Below, in pieces: positions 1 to 8,530 of a stretch of DNA of 64,000 bases (position 1 is the stretch's first letter; each line of letters starts with the position of its first letter). A program made the translations under genes and the position numbers. Origin of the DNA: Paracoccaceae bacterium (GTDB lineage Bacteria; Pseudomonadota; Alphaproteobacteria; Rhodobacterales; Rhodobacteraceae); assembly GCA_020446815.1 (NCBI GenBank), contig JAGRDY010000029.1, positions 124,001-188,000 of the forward strand. The letters run 5' to 3'. The notes beneath the pieces were generated by a model. The model was not told the DNA's origin and did no database searches. It saw nothing but the letters and a program-made list of their open reading frames with translations.

Positions 1-64
1 GGGGCGCCGCCCGGCGCCGACGGCGTGGCAGCGTTCCGGCGATTCAGGATTTGCCCGAAGCGCG

Positions 65-976
65 TCATGCCCCGGCCCCGCTGGCCGCCTCTTCCAGCAG
101 CCAGTCGCAAAACACCCGGACCTTGGCGCGGCGCAGATGCCGGTGCGGGCAGACCAGCCAATAGGCCAGATCGGTGGCCAGCGCGAGATCGAAGGGCCGC
201 ACCAGGCGGCCCGCCTGCAAATCGCGCGCCACCGCCGAATGGCTGATCAGGGCGACGCCATCGCCGTTGATCGCCGCCTCGATAGCCATGGTTTCGACGG
301 TAAAACGCGGCCCGTGCTTGAAATTCACGCCGTCGATTCCCGCCGCCCTGATCCACATCGGCCAGTCCGGCGAGCCGACCGTCATATCGCCCCAGTCGAC
401 ATGGACAAGCCGGTGATGGCAAAGATCCTCGGGGCGGCGCAGCGGATGCGCGCCGCGCAAAAGCGCGGGGCTGCATACCGGGCTGACCTCTTCGCCGAAG
501 ACCCGCGCCGTGTAGAGCCCCGGATACTCGCCCAGGCCCAGACGGATGCTGAGATCGATGCCGTCGCGATCGAAATCGCGCAGTTCCAGCGAGGCGTCGA
601 GGCGCACGTCGATGTCGGGATAGCGGCGGGAAAACGCGGGCAGGCGCTGCAACAGCCATTTGGTCGCGAAGGTCGGCACGCTGCTGAGCGTCAGAAGACC
701 GGTTTCCTCGTCCACCGCCAGCTTTTCGACCGCTTCGGCAAGCCGGTCGAAACCCTCGCTGACCAGCGGCAGCACGCTTCTGGCCTCGGCGGTGAGCGCG
801 ACGGCGCGGGTCTTGCGGTAAAAGAGCGCGACGCCGAGGAAGACCTCCAGCTGCTTGATCTGCTGGCTGACGGCGGCCGGGGTCACGCAAAGTTCGTCAG
901 CGGCTTTAGAAAAACTCAACCAACGGGCGGCGGATTCGAAGGCTTGCAACGATTTGAGCGGCGGCAGACGGCGCAT
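65..976 (-). CDS. LysR-family transcriptional regulator, GcvA-like
   Basis: A 303-aa LysR-type regulator. The N-terminal winged helix-turn-helix (about residues 3-62) contains SLQAFESAARWLSFSKAADE and TPAAVSQQIKQLE, the standard LysR DNA-binding motif; the rest is the periplasmic-binding-like effector domain. The opening RRLPPLKSLQAFE and the overall length match the GcvA subgroup. I place the start at the ATG at 976, which has AGGAG six bases upstream; a GTG at 991 would add five residues but lacks such a site. It is divergent from a 39-aa ORF, with a perfect inverted repeat between them, so autoregulation and control of that ORF are likely. The ligand is not predictable from sequence. Confidence 0.9.
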   Translation of the reverse strand: MRRLPPLKSLQAFESAARWLSFSKAADELCVTPAAVSQQIKQLEVFLGVALFYRKTRAVALTAEARSVLPLVSEGFDRLAEAVEKLAVDEETGLLTLSSVPTFATKWLLQRLPAFSRRYPDIDVRLDASLELRDFDRDGIDLSIRLGLGEYPGLYTARVFGEEVSPVCSPALLRGAHPLRRPEDLCHHRLVHVDWGDMTVGSPDWPMWIRAAGIDGVNFKHGPRFTVETMAIEAAINGDGVALISHSAVARDLQAGRLVRPFDLALATDLAYWLVCPHRHLRRAKVRVFCDWLLEEAASGAGA

Positions 977-1005
977 TCCGGCTCCTGGCACATCAACAGT
1001 TAAAT

Positions 1006-1030
1006 ATTTCTAATCCATGAGAATAGAAAT
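1006..1030. promoter_or_regulatory. candidate LysR operator (7-bp inverted repeat)
   Basis: ATTTCTA (1006-1012) and TAGAAAT (1024-1030) form a perfect inverted repeat separated by 11 bases. Dyads of this kind, with a T-N11-A core, are the usual LysR-type binding sites. It lies between the LysR start at 976 and the divergent ORF at 1118, in a locally AT-rich patch within GC-rich DNA. Assignment to this regulator is inferred from position. Confidence 0.5.
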
Positions 1031-1117
1031 CATCGTTTGTCGGCAATGTCCAGCACCGGTTACAAGGGCGCTGAACCTCAACCCCCGTGACCCAAGACCG
1101 AAGGCGGAGATATTTCA

Positions 1118-1237
1118 ATGATCAACCAGTTCCCCACCCCGTCGCGCGACCTTTCGCTGATGATTTCCGAAGCCGTCTACCGCGCGGTCCTCGGCGTAAC
1201 GCACCTGATCGAGAAGCTGCGAAAGCCGCGCCGCTGA
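1118..1237 (+). CDS. small hypothetical protein, 39 aa
   Basis: A 39-aa ORF (MINQFPTPSRDLSLMISEAV... ending KLRKPRR) divergent from the LysR gene. GGCGGA lies 9 bases before the ATG. The predicted peptide is a polar N-terminus, an amphipathic helix (about residues 11-33) and a basic tail, which would suit a small membrane-surface or nucleic-acid-binding protein. I do not recognise the family. The shared control region with a LysR regulator suggests it may be that regulator's target. It could still be a spurious ORF. Confidence 0.5.
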   Translation: MINQFPTPSRDLSLMISEAVYRAVLGVTHLIEKLRKPRR

Positions 1238-1258
1238 TGCGCTGCGCGGCGCGCGGGT

Positions 1259-1438
1259 TCAGATTTCGCGCGCCTCGTCGGCCAGCATCACCGGGATGCC
1301 GTCGCGGATCGGAAAGGCGAGCCGCGCGGATCGGGAGATCAGTTCGCCGGTTTCTGAATCATAGGTCAGCGGCAGATGCGTCAGCGGGCAGACCAGCGCC
1401 TCGAGCATCCGGCGGTCGGGTTTGATGGGGTCGCTCAT
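1259..1438 (-). CDS. Trm112-family small protein
   Basis: A 59-aa protein with the Trm112/YcaR pattern: [14 protein letters not shown] near the N-terminus (residues 11-24), a central acidic turn, and [18 protein letters not shown], where a terminal beta-strand carries the family's YPI.DGIP.ML motif. Members of this family elsewhere bind and stabilise methyltransferases; the bacterial role is unclear. It is the last gene of a leftward operon after the LON-domain protein (10-bp gap) and the thioredoxin-TPR gene. Confidence 0.85.
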   Translation of the reverse strand: MSDPIKPDRRMLEALVCPLTHLPLTYDSETGELISRSARLAFPIRDGIPVMLADEAREI

Positions 1439-1448
1439 GGCGCGCCTT

Positions 1449-2087
1449 TCATTGCATCGGATCCTCGCCGCCCGAATGCAGCGCGAATTCCATCAGGGTG
1501 ATCAGTGTTTCGCGGCGGGTTTGCAGGCTCGGCGCTTCGAGCAGCGCCTGTCTGTCTTCGGCCGCGAAGGGGCACAGCATCGACAGCGAATTGATCAGGA
1601 GCTCATCATCCGCGCCTTGCAGGCTTTCCCAGTCGGTGGCGAGGTTGCGGCTTGAAAAATAGCGCTGCAAGAGCGCCATGAATTCTTTGCGGTGAAAGCC
1701 CGCATCCTTTTCCGGCTGCCCCCGGTCGCGTCCGAAACCGTCCCAGCTTACCTCGCCGGAGACATAGGGGGCAAAGCCCGCCACCGCCTCTTTCAGGCGG
1801 AACCGCGAGATGCCGGTGAGCGTGATCCGGTAGCGCCCGTCATCGGTTTCGGAAAACGCCGTGACCCGGCCGGCGCAACCGATGGAGGAGAGTTCTTCCC
1901 TGCCTTCGGGCACCGGGCGCGGCTGGATCATGCCGATCAGCCGGTGCGATGTTTTCAGGCAATCGTCGAGCAGCGCCAGATAGCGCGGTTCGAAAATCTG
2001 CAAGGGCAGCACGGCGCGCGGCAGCAACAGCGCCCCCGGCAACGGGAAGAGCGGGATCTTGTCGGGCAGGTCGCCACGGATCTTCAT
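1449..2087 (-). CDS. LON peptidase substrate-binding domain protein
   Basis: A 212-aa protein made of a Lon N-terminal (PUA-like substrate-binding) domain only. [20 protein letters not shown] and [16 protein letters not shown] (about residues 7-50) are characteristic; no AAA+ or serine-lysine protease domain follows. Stand-alone versions are common in alphaproteobacteria and are thought to bind unfolded polypeptides, but their role is not established. It is the middle gene of the operon with the thioredoxin-TPR protein (27-bp gap) and the Trm112 protein. Confidence 0.9.
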   Translation of the reverse strand: MKIRGDLPDKIPLFPLPGALLLPRAVLPLQIFEPRYLALLDDCLKTSHRLIGMIQPRPVPEGREELSSIGCAGRVTAFSETDDGRYRITLTGISRFRLKEAVAGFAPYVSGEVSWDGFGRDRGQPEKDAGFHRKEFMALLQRYFSSRNLATDWESLQGADDELLINSLSMLCPFAAEDRQALLEAPSLQTRRETLITLMEFALHSGGEDPMQ

Positions 2088-2114
2088 TTGCCGACCATAG
2101 CGCGGTTTCGCCGA

Positions 2115-3020
2115 TCAGACAAAGATCATCGACGACAATTTCCGCCGGCCTTTCAACACGATCGGGTCGGTTGGTTTGAGCGCCTCGAAGATGGTGAAGA
2201 GCTGGGCCTTGGCGGCGCCGTCGTTCCAGTCGCGGTCGCGGCGGAACAGGTCGAGCAGGGTGTCGACGGCGGCCTGCACCTGGCCGCTGGCGTGTTGCGC
2301 CCTGGCCAGATCGAAGCGCGCCTGAAGGTCGTCGGGATCGGCCTCGACGCGGGCCTGCAATTCGCCGACCGGCCCGGCACTGGCGGCCTGGCGTAGCAGC
2401 GCGAGCTGGGCGCGGGCGGCCTCCACTTCGGGCGATTCGGCGATTTTCGCAGGGACCGCGGCCAGCATCCCCTCGGCCTGGTCGAGATTGTCGAGCGCCA
2501 GATGGGCGCGCACCATGCCGCCATAGGCCGCGGCGCTTTCGGGATCTTCGCCGAGGATCGCGGCGAAGGTTTCGGCGGCATCGACGGCGGCGCCATCGGT
2601 CAGCATCGCTTCGGCGGCCGCGAGCGCCTCGCCCAGGCCGCCGTCGCCGCCCAGCGCCGCGAGCCTGTCGATGAAGGCCTTGATTTCGGAGCCCTGCACC
2701 GCGCCCTGAAAGCCGTCGACCGGCTTGCCCTGAAAAAACGCATAGACGGTGGGGATCGACTGGATGCGCAGCTGCGCCGCGATATTGGGGTTTTCGTCGA
2801 TATTGACCTTGGCCATGCGGACCTTGCCGCGGGCCGCCGTCACCGCCGCTTCGAGCGCAGGGCCGAGCGACTTGCAGGGGCCGCACCAGGGTGCCCAGAA
2901 ATCGACGATGACCGGCACTTCCTTGCTGGCCTCGATCACATCCTGCATGAAGGTCGCCTCGGCGATATCCTTGATCAGGTCTGCGGTGTTTTCAGGCTTG
3001 GCCTGGCCGAATTCGAGCAT
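2115..3020 (-). CDS. CnoX-like thioredoxin with TPR domain (YbbN family)
   Basis: A 301-aa protein with an N-terminal thioredoxin fold (residues about 20-125; active site WCGPC at 45-49) followed by an alpha-helical TPR-like region to the C-terminus, the architecture of YbbN/CnoX chaperedoxins. These protect client proteins from over-oxidation and pass them to GroEL or DnaK. In E. coli CnoX the second active-site cysteine is lost; here both cysteines are present, so redox activity is possible. The start ATG at 3020 has an AGGGGG Shine-Dalgarno; an open frame continues upstream but lacks such a site. First gene of a three-gene leftward operon. Confidence 0.9.
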   Translation of the reverse strand: MLEFGQAKPENTADLIKDIAEATFMQDVIEASKEVPVIVDFWAPWCGPCKSLGPALEAAVTAARGKVRMAKVNIDENPNIAAQLRIQSIPTVYAFFQGKPVDGFQGAVQGSEIKAFIDRLAALGGDGGLGEALAAAEAMLTDGAAVDAAETFAAILGEDPESAAAYGGMVRAHLALDNLDQAEGMLAAVPAKIAESPEVEAARAQLALLRQAASAGPVGELQARVEADPDDLQARFDLARAQHASGQVQAAVDTLLDLFRRDRDWNDGAAKAQLFTIFEALKPTDPIVLKGRRKLSSMIFV

Positions 3021-3191
3021 CTTTTGCCCCCTCTCGTTGGGTTTGCCCCCTATATGCGCGCCCGGGCCCGAAAGGCCAAGGGGCGGGGGTGACGAAATTG
3101 AGGCTTTGCCGGCGGATCGGGGTGGCGCGGCCCCGGCGGGGCGGACGGCGGTGGCCATGCTCCGGCTGGCGCTGGCCGGTGGCGACGCGGC

Positions 3192-3527
3192 TCAGGTCTT
3201 GTCGAAGAACGGCGTCATCCGGGCCACGATCACCGCGTTTTCGGCAAGCGCCCGGCCCATCAGCGCGCGTTCCTCGGCGTCGATGTCATGGCCCAGCGCC
3301 TCGCGTTCCGCCGCGGTGCCGTAGCCGGTGACATCGAGCGGCGCGAGGTCGGCCTGTTTGAGGATGGCCACGGTTTCGCGCACCGCTTCGGCCTCGTCCA
3401 CGCCCGAGGCATAGCAGATCAGCGCCGCCCCGGTGGCGCCTTCGGGCAGCCCGTCGCCGGTCTTGCGCCCGACCTCGATCACCAACGTATAGACCTGCTG
3501 GGGGCGTCTGGCTTTGTTGTCGGTCAT
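3192..3527 (-). CDS. conserved hypothetical protein, 111 aa
   Basis: A 111-aa soluble protein starting MTDNKARRPQQVYTLVIEV. The N-terminal beta-strand, central EAEAVRETVAILKQADLAP helix and VTGYGTAAERE segment look like a small alpha/beta domain; I cannot name the family. The first 16 residues are polar and likely disordered. The frame stays open upstream to 3776, but that extension reads as a decayed acetyltransferase fragment, so I take the ATG at 3527. It lies 171 bp upstream of the thioredoxin gene on the same strand. Confidence 0.7.
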   Translation of the reverse strand: MTDNKARRPQQVYTLVIEVGRKTGDGLPEGATGAALICYASGVDEAEAVRETVAILKQADLAPLDVTGYGTAAEREALGHDIDAEERALMGRALAENAVIVARMTPFFDKT

Positions 3528-3606
3528 GATTTCGGTTTTCCGGACGCTTCTGATCCCGGCGCGCCTTCGGCCCGATGCATCCCCATGGCGTTTGGCGAAA
3601 CCCCGC

Positions 3607-3776
3607 GTGCGCCCCAAGGATCCATCGCCATCAGCACGCCGGCATCGCTGTTTTCGGTGCCGCGGACGCGGGTCATCGGTAAAGCCCATCTTGCGATAAA
3701 GCGCAAGCGTCTCGTGATGGCGTGGCACCGCGCCAGGGGTCATCCGGCAAAACCCCGTCTGCCGGGGCTGCGACAC
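3607..3776 (-). pseudogene. possible remnant of a GNAT acetyltransferase 3' end
   Basis: The minus-strand frame here encodes RHHETLALYRKMGFTDDPR, which closely resembles the acetyl-CoA-fold motif near the C-terminus of GNAT N-acetyltransferases (typically AxALYxxxGF). No upstream part of such a domain is present and the following residues are arginine-rich and featureless, with a second short frame (starting at 3706) running in parallel. I read this as the tail of a decayed gene. The match is short, so chance is possible. Confidence 0.3.
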
Positions 3777-3796
3777 CAGGGCAGTCGCGTCAGGAA

Positions 3797-3825
3797 TTGA
3801 CAGTGCCGATTGACGCGATCATGTT
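3797..3825 (+). promoter_or_regulatory. candidate sigma-70 promoter
   Basis: A perfect -35 TTGACA (3797-3802) is followed after 17 bases by CATGTT (3820-3825), a weak -10. The next plus-strand gene starts at 3864, giving a leader of about 30 bases. Alphaproteobacterial promoters often have a strong -35 and a poor -10. Confidence 0.35.
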
Positions 3826-3863
3826 CGCCGGGTCCATGTAGCCAAACTGGTGGAGTAGAAGCA

Positions 3864-4166
3864 GTGACGTTAGGTGAAGTTCTGAGCGCCGCGCGCAAAT
3901 CCGGCGATGGGATGAAAGACTGGCTGGCCTCCGCCGAGCCGGAGATCTGGGCCGCTCTGGGTGAAGCCGCCGAGGCAGAGGGGATCGACCATGCCGCCTA
4001 TGCCCGGATAGCGGTCGTCGATTTTTCGAACCGCGCCCCCGAGGAGGACTGGGCAACGCTGATGGGCCGGATTCGCGATGCGCGGGACCCCGGCCAGGCC
4101 TGTCTGCTGTCGATGATCACCTGGCGCCTGGCCAATGCCGACAGGAAATGCGACCACCACCACTAA
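3864..4166 (+). CDS. conserved hypothetical protein, 100 aa, His-rich C-terminus
   Basis: A 100-aa acidic, helical protein starting from GTG at 3864 (VTLGEVLSAARKSGDGMKDW), with a GGTGGAG Shine-Dalgarno-like stretch about 8 bases upstream. Visible segments include EIWAALGEAAEAEGIDHAAY and APEEDWATLMGRIRDARDP; the C-terminus ends DRKCDHHH, a possible metal-binding tail. I do not recognise the family. It runs convergent to dapD. Confidence 0.65.
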   Translation: MTLGEVLSAARKSGDGMKDWLASAEPEIWAALGEAAEAEGIDHAAYARIAVVDFSNRAPEEDWATLMGRIRDARDPGQACLLSMITWRLANADRKCDHHH

Positions 4167-4232
4167 TGCGATTTGGCAAAGCCCTGACGCGCCGGAACCC
4201 TGGCGCGCCATCGGCCTTTCCTCCCCTGCCTT

Positions 4233-4250
4233 TCCTCCCTGAAGGGAGGA
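4233..4250. terminator. hairpin between convergent genes
   Basis: TCCTCCC / GGGAGGA form a perfect 7-bp stem around a TGAA loop between the 3' ends of the 100-aa hypothetical gene and dapD. No T-run follows on either strand, so it is at best a weak terminator or a 3'-end-protecting hairpin. Confidence 0.35.
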
Positions 4251-4268
4251 TGGCACATGCCGGGGGCG

Positions 4269-5096
4269 TCAGTCGCGCAGAAGATCGTTGATCGAGGTCT
4301 TGGAGCGGGTCTGCGCATCCACCCGCTTCACGATCACCGCGCAGTAAAGGTTGATGCCGTTCTTCGATGGCATGGACCCCGCCACCACCACCGAACCCGC
4401 CGGCACCTCGCCGTAGCTCACCTTGCCGGTTTCCCGATCGACGATCTTGGTCGATTGCCCGATGAACACGCCCATCCCCAGCACCGAGCCTTCGCGCACG
4501 ATGCAGCCTTCGACCACTTCGGAGCGCGCGCCGATGAAACAGTTGTCCTCGATGATCGTGGGGCCGGCCTGCATCGGCTCCAGCACGCCGCCGATGCCGA
4601 CGCCGCCCGACAGATGCACGTTCTTGCCGATCTGCGCGCAGGAGCCGACGGTGGCCCAGCCATCGACCATCGTGCCTTCGTCGACATAGGCGCCGATATT
4701 GACGAAGCTGGGCATCAGCACCACGCCCTTGCCGATGAAGGCCGAGCGGCGCACGATGGAGCCGGGGACGGCGCGAAAGCCCGCGGCGCGCCACTGGTTT
4801 TCGCCCCAGCCCTGAAATTTGGACGGCACCTTGTCCCACCAGCTCGACCCGCCGTTGCTGCCGGAAATCTCATGCATGTCGGTCAGGCGGAACGACAGGA
4901 GCACCGCCTTCTTGGCCCATTGGTTGACATGCCAGTGGCCGTCGGCACGGCGTTCGGCGACGCGCAGCGTGCCCTTGTCGAGCGCGGCCAGCGTATCTTC
5001 GATCGCTTCGCGCATTTCACCTCTGGTGGCGGGGGAAATGCTGTCGCGCGCCTCCCAGGCGGTTTCGATGGCGGTTTCCAAGGCGGTGTTTGACAT
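4269..5096 (-). CDS. dapD: 2,3,4,5-tetrahydropyridine-2,6-dicarboxylate N-succinyltransferase
   Basis: A 275-aa protein, the normal DapD length. It transfers succinyl from succinyl-CoA to tetrahydrodipicolinate in the succinylase branch of lysine and meso-diaminopimelate synthesis (cytosol). The N-terminal helical domain is followed by hexapeptide repeats of a left-handed beta-helix from about residue 100: [40 protein letters not shown] and [20 protein letters not shown]. The start [20 protein letters not shown] at 5096 is chosen over an ATG seven codons upstream. Transcribed alone, divergent from the LOG-family gene. Confidence 0.95.
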   Translation of the reverse strand: MSNTALETAIETAWEARDSISPATRGEMREAIEDTLAALDKGTLRVAERRADGHWHVNQWAKKAVLLSFRLTDMHEISGSNGGSSWWDKVPSKFQGWGENQWRAAGFRAVPGSIVRRSAFIGKGVVLMPSFVNIGAYVDEGTMVDGWATVGSCAQIGKNVHLSGGVGIGGVLEPMQAGPTIIEDNCFIGARSEVVEGCIVREGSVLGMGVFIGQSTKIVDRETGKVSYGEVPAGSVVVAGSMPSKNGINLYCAVIVKRVDAQTRSKTSINDLLRD

Positions 5097-5263
5097 GGCG
5101 TTTCCCCGATCTGGCATGGCGTGTCGCTGCCCCTATAGGCTGTGGTGGGCACTCTGGCAATGCGGCGTGGCCGGTCATAGTTGCGCCATTTTACCCGGCG
5201 ATGCTGGCCCTGTCCGGCCGGAACCGCTAGGCTGGGCCGTTGAGTGAACCGAAGGAACCGCGC

Positions 5264-6085
5264 ATGAAAGACGACCCCCGCAGCCATCCGTTCCGCGACA
5301 GCCATCAGGATGTGGCCGCGGCGGATCGCATCCCCGATACCGCCCAGACCCGCGCACCGGCCTATCGGCTGGCCTTCACCGATGAGGATTTTCTGTGCCG
5401 CGAGGAACTGCGCCCGGTGCGCTTGCAGCTCGAGCTGCTGAAACCGCAGATGGTCATGGATGAACGCGGGATCGAATCAACCGTCGTGCTGTTTGGCGGT
5501 TCGCGCATTCCCCGGCCGGAACACCGGGATCAGGCGCGCACCGGGACACTGGCCGAATTGTCGCGCTATTACGACGAGGCGCGCAAGCTCGCCCGGCGGA
5601 TGACCGAAATCAGCATGGAAAGTTACGGGCGCGAGAATGTCATCGTCACCGGCGGAGGACCGGGGGTGATGGAGGCGGGCAACCGGGGCGCCGATGAGGC
5701 GGGGGGGCAGTCGATCGGGCTGAACATCGTGCTGCCGCATGAACAGGCGCCCAACGAATTCGTCACCCCGGATCTGTGCTTCAACTTCCACTATTTCGCG
5801 ATCCGCAAGATGCATTTCTTGATGCGCGCCAAGGCGATCTGCATCTTTCCTGGCGGGTTCGGCACGCTCGACGAGATGTTCGAGAGCCTGACGCTGATCC
5901 AGACCGGCCGGATGCGGCGGGTGCCGTTTCTGCTGTTCGGGCGAACCTTCTGGGACGGCGTGATCAACTGGCGGAGCCTGGCCGAGGCGGGGACGATTTC
6001 GGAGGGCGATCTCGATCTGTTTCAATATGTCGAGACCGCCGATGAGGCGGTGCGAATCATCACGCAATGGCAAGAGCCGTGCTGA
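5264..6085 (+). CDS. LOG-family protein (TIGR00730-type Rossmann fold)
   Basis: A 273-aa protein with the LOG/lysine-decarboxylase-like fold. GGGPGVMEAGNRGA (about residues 130-143) and FPGGFGTLDEMFESL (195-209) correspond to the GGGxxGLMG and PGGxGTxxE motifs of cytokinin-activating nucleotide-5'-monophosphate phosphoribohydrolases. This longer subtype has a roughly 70-residue N-terminal extension. The substrate in bacteria is uncertain; nucleotide 5'-monophosphate hydrolysis is likely. Start ATG at 5264 with AAGGA upstream; an in-frame TTG at 5240 is less likely. Confidence 0.85.
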   Translation: MKDDPRSHPFRDSHQDVAAADRIPDTAQTRAPAYRLAFTDEDFLCREELRPVRLQLELLKPQMVMDERGIESTVVLFGGSRIPRPEHRDQARTGTLAELSRYYDEARKLARRMTEISMESYGRENVIVTGGGPGVMEAGNRGADEAGGQSIGLNIVLPHEQAPNEFVTPDLCFNFHYFAIRKMHFLMRAKAICIFPGGFGTLDEMFESLTLIQTGRMRRVPFLLFGRTFWDGVINWRSLAEAGTISEGDLDLFQYVETADEAVRIITQWQEPC

Positions 6086-6136
6086 GGGCGGCGCGGCGCA
6101 TCACCGGCGCGGCGCCGCGGCGCGCGCCTTGCGGTG

Positions 6137-6925
6137 TCAGGCGCTGAACCGCAGCGACAGGCAGGACATGCCGCCATCGAGCCTGGCGCATTCGCTGTTG
6201 CCGATCTCGCGGACCTCATAACCCGCCTTGCGCAGGGTTTCGGCAGTTCCGGGGAACCCGGCGGGCATCAGCACGAATTGATTGAAGCGGATGGCGTTGG
6301 CGGCGGCTTCCTCGCCTTCGGCGGTGTGGATGACGCGGTAGCCGCGAAAGCAGCCGGACGCATCGAGCCGCCTTGTCGAAAGCACCGTGTCGCCGTCCAG
6401 CAGCGAACAGTCGGTCTTGAAATGCAGGACGCCGGGCGGAGTTTCCACCTCGCGCAGGGCATGGCCCCAGCTATCGAGGATGGCCTTCAGTTCGGCCACG
6501 CCCGCCGCATCGGTGCGCGCCGAGCGGCCGACCAGCACTTCGCGCGCCGTGGTCAGGATATCGCCGCCCTCGATATGGCCGGGGCCAGTGATTTCGCGGA
6601 TGTTCCCGTAAAAGCGCCGCAGGGCGGGCGCCACATGCGCCACCTCGCCGATCCGCGAAGGCGCGCCGGGGCGCATCAGGATGGCGCCTTCGGGCAGGCA
6701 CAGGGCGGTATCTTCGATGAAGACCGCATCGGGGAAATCTTCGAGCGGGTCAAGTTCGGTCACTTCGGCGCCGGTTTCCTTCAGGGTCGCGACGTAATCG
6801 GCATGATGGGCCAGCATCAGCGCCAGATCGGGGGTGCCGGTGTCTTCGGCGCGCAGGCCGGCGGTGACGCTGCGACCGGGGCGGCGGGTGATGGCGCGGG
6901 TGAATTCAAAGCTGGAATTGGCCAT
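6137..6925 (-). CDS. dimethylargininase (DDAH-like)
   Basis: A 262-aa member of the guanidino-group-modifying superfamily (pentein fold). EFTRAITRRPGRSV opens the protein, DAVFIEDTALCLPEG (66-80) and GHIEGGDILTT (116-126) carry substrate-binding acids, the catalytic histidine is H168 (VLHFKTDCSLLDGD) and the catalytic cysteine C255 (DGGMSCLSLRF). This spacing fits dimethylarginine dimethylaminohydrolase, which splits asymmetric dimethylarginine to citrulline and dimethylamine. Related arginine-acting enzymes cannot be excluded. Last gene of a leftward set with the AruI-like and AruH-like enzymes (18-bp gap). Confidence 0.85.
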   Translation of the reverse strand: MANSSFEFTRAITRRPGRSVTAGLRAEDTGTPDLALMLAHHADYVATLKETGAEVTELDPLEDFPDAVFIEDTALCLPEGAILMRPGAPSRIGEVAHVAPALRRFYGNIREITGPGHIEGGDILTTAREVLVGRSARTDAAGVAELKAILDSWGHALREVETPPGVLHFKTDCSLLDGDTVLSTRRLDASGCFRGYRVIHTAEGEEAAANAIRFNQFVLMPAGFPGTAETLRKAGYEVREIGNSECARLDGGMSCLSLRFSA

Positions 6926-6943
6926 GGGGGTTTTCCAATCCGG

Positions 6944-8530
6944 TCAGAGGCGTGCGTCGATTTCGATCATCACCGGGCCGCCGCTGGGCACGAGGTCGCG
7001 CAGCGCCTCGGCCACTGCCTGCGGCGTCATCGCGGCGTGACGATGGGGGATGGCGCAGGCCCGCGCGATGCCGGCAAAGTCGGGGGGCGTCGGATCGCAG
7101 CCCAGCACCGGCACGCCGCGGGCCTGCATCGAGGTGGCGATTTCCTGATAGCCGGCGTTGTTCCAGATCATGAAGGTGATGGGCAGTCGTTCATCCACCG
7201 CGGTCATCAGTTCGGGCAGGGTGAACTGCGCCCCGCCGTCGCCGGTCAGGCACAGCACCCGCGCTTCGGGGGCGGCCAGCGCGGCACCGATCGAGGCGGG
7301 AATCGCAAAGCCCAGCGCGCCATAGCCGGTGGCCGAATTGAACCAGCCCGCGGGACGGTCGTGATCATGATAAAGATCCCCGCCATAGGTGGCTTGCGTC
7401 GAATCGCCGACCATGATGGCGCCGGGAACCGCGTCGCGCATCGCAGCGAGGATTTCCGACTGGAGCCGCATTTCAGGGCTGAGTTCGGCCCAGGCGGCGG
7501 CGCGGGTGCGGGCGGCGGTTTCGGCGCCGTCGCGGGCCGGATGGCTCTGTTCGGGCAGCGCATCGCGCAGTTGCGCCAGCGTTGCGGCCGCATCGCCGGT
7601 GAGCGCCACGGTGGCGGGCCGGCGCGCCAACTGGTCGGGGCAGATGTCGATGCGCACCAGCGTTTCGGGCCAGGGGAATTCGCCCGTCCCGTACATGTCG
7701 TATTCGGTGGGGCCGAATTCGGTGCCGACGGCCAGCACCACATCGGCGCGGCGGATCAGGTCGCGGACGGCATCCATGCCGGGGCTGGCGGGGATGCCGA
7801 GCGGGTGGGCGAACATCACGCCGCGCGCATTGGTAGTCTGCGCCACCGGGGCGTTCAGGCGTTCGGCGATGGCGATCAGTTCGGCGCCGGCGAATTTCGC
7901 GCCGCCGCCGGCCAGGATGACCGGCGAGCGGGCCTGCGCCAGAAGATCGGCCGCGCGCGAAAGACCGGCGGCATCGGGGCGCGGCGGGGCCGCCCGGCCG
8001 GCAGAAACCAGGCCGTTGGGGCCGGCCAGGTCCATCACGTCGGTGGGGATCTCGATATGCCGGGGGCCGGGGCGCGCGGCGGCAAAACCGTCGAATGCCG
8101 TCTCCAGCGCCGGGATGAGATCACCGGGGCCTTCGATGCGCGCGGCCGAAAGCGAGACCAGGGCGCTGAGCGCCCGCTGGTCGGGCAATTCGTGCAGATG
8201 GCCCAGCCCCTTGCCCAGTGTCGCCAGCGCGTTCACCCCCGACAGGACCAGCATCGGCGACGAATCGGCCCGCGCCTGCGCCATCGGGGTCAGCATGTTG
8301 GTCAGCCCCGGCCCGGTGATCACGAAGGCCACGCCCGGCCTTCCCGAGACCCGCGCATAGCCATCGGCCATGAACCCCGCGCCCTGTTCGTGGCGCGGTG
8401 TCACATGGCGGATGCCGGAGCCGGTCAGCCCGCGGTAGAGTTCGACCGTGTGCACGCCGGGAATGCCGAACACGGTATCGACGCCGAGCGCCTTGAGCTG
8501 GTGGACCAGTGCTTCGCCGATGGTTGTCAT
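6944..8530 (-). CDS. thiamine-diphosphate enzyme, 5-guanidino-2-oxopentanoate decarboxylase-like
   Basis: A 528-aa acetolactate-synthase-family protein. The cofactor-activating glutamate is E48 (RHEQGAGFMADGYAR), the central domain is present, and the ThDP/Mg motif GDGGAQFTLPELMTAV...IWNNAGYQE starts at about 430. Sequence alone would allow acetolactate synthase, but no small subunit is nearby and the gene overlaps an aminotransferase by 4 bp and sits with dimethylargininase and a basic-amino-acid transporter. This is the context of AruI, which decarboxylates 2-ketoarginine to 4-guanidinobutanal in the arginine transaminase pathway. The substrate assignment is inferred. Confidence 0.75.
   Translation of the reverse strand: MTTIGEALVHQLKALGVDTVFGIPGVHTVELYRGLTGSGIRHVTPRHEQGAGFMADGYARVSGRPGVAFVITGPGLTNMLTPMAQARADSSPMLVLSGVNALATLGKGLGHLHELPDQRALSALVSLSAARIEGPGDLIPALETAFDGFAAARPGPRHIEIPTDVMDLAGPNGLVSAGRAAPPRPDAAGLSRAADLLAQARSPVILAGGGAKFAGAELIAIAERLNAPVAQTTNARGVMFAHPLGIPASPGMDAVRDLIRRADVVLAVGTEFGPTEYDMYGTGEFPWPETLVRIDICPDQLARRPATVALTGDAAATLAQLRDALPEQSHPARDGAETAARTRAAAWAELSPEMRLQSEILAAMRDAVPGAIMVGDSTQATYGGDLYHDHDRPAGWFNSATGYGALGFAIPASIGAALAAPEARVLCLTGDGGAQFTLPELMTAVDERLPITFMIWNNAGYQEIATSMQARGVPVLGCDPTPPDFAGIARACAIPHRHAAMTPQAVAEALRDLVPSGGPVMIEIDARL

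Larger units (their letters stand above)
3528..3863. other. 336-bp intergenic region between two small genes
   Basis: Divergent spacer between the 111-aa hypothetical (minus) and the 100-aa hypothetical (plus). It holds the possible acetyltransferase remnant described separately and, near its right end, a promoter-like TTGACA. No other supported feature was seen. Confidence 0.6.

Noticed and set aside
6944-8530. Acetolactate synthase large subunit (branched-chain amino-acid synthesis)
   Set aside because: The fold fits, but there is no small subunit gene and the coupling to an aminotransferase and dimethylargininase favours a ketoarginine decarboxylase role.
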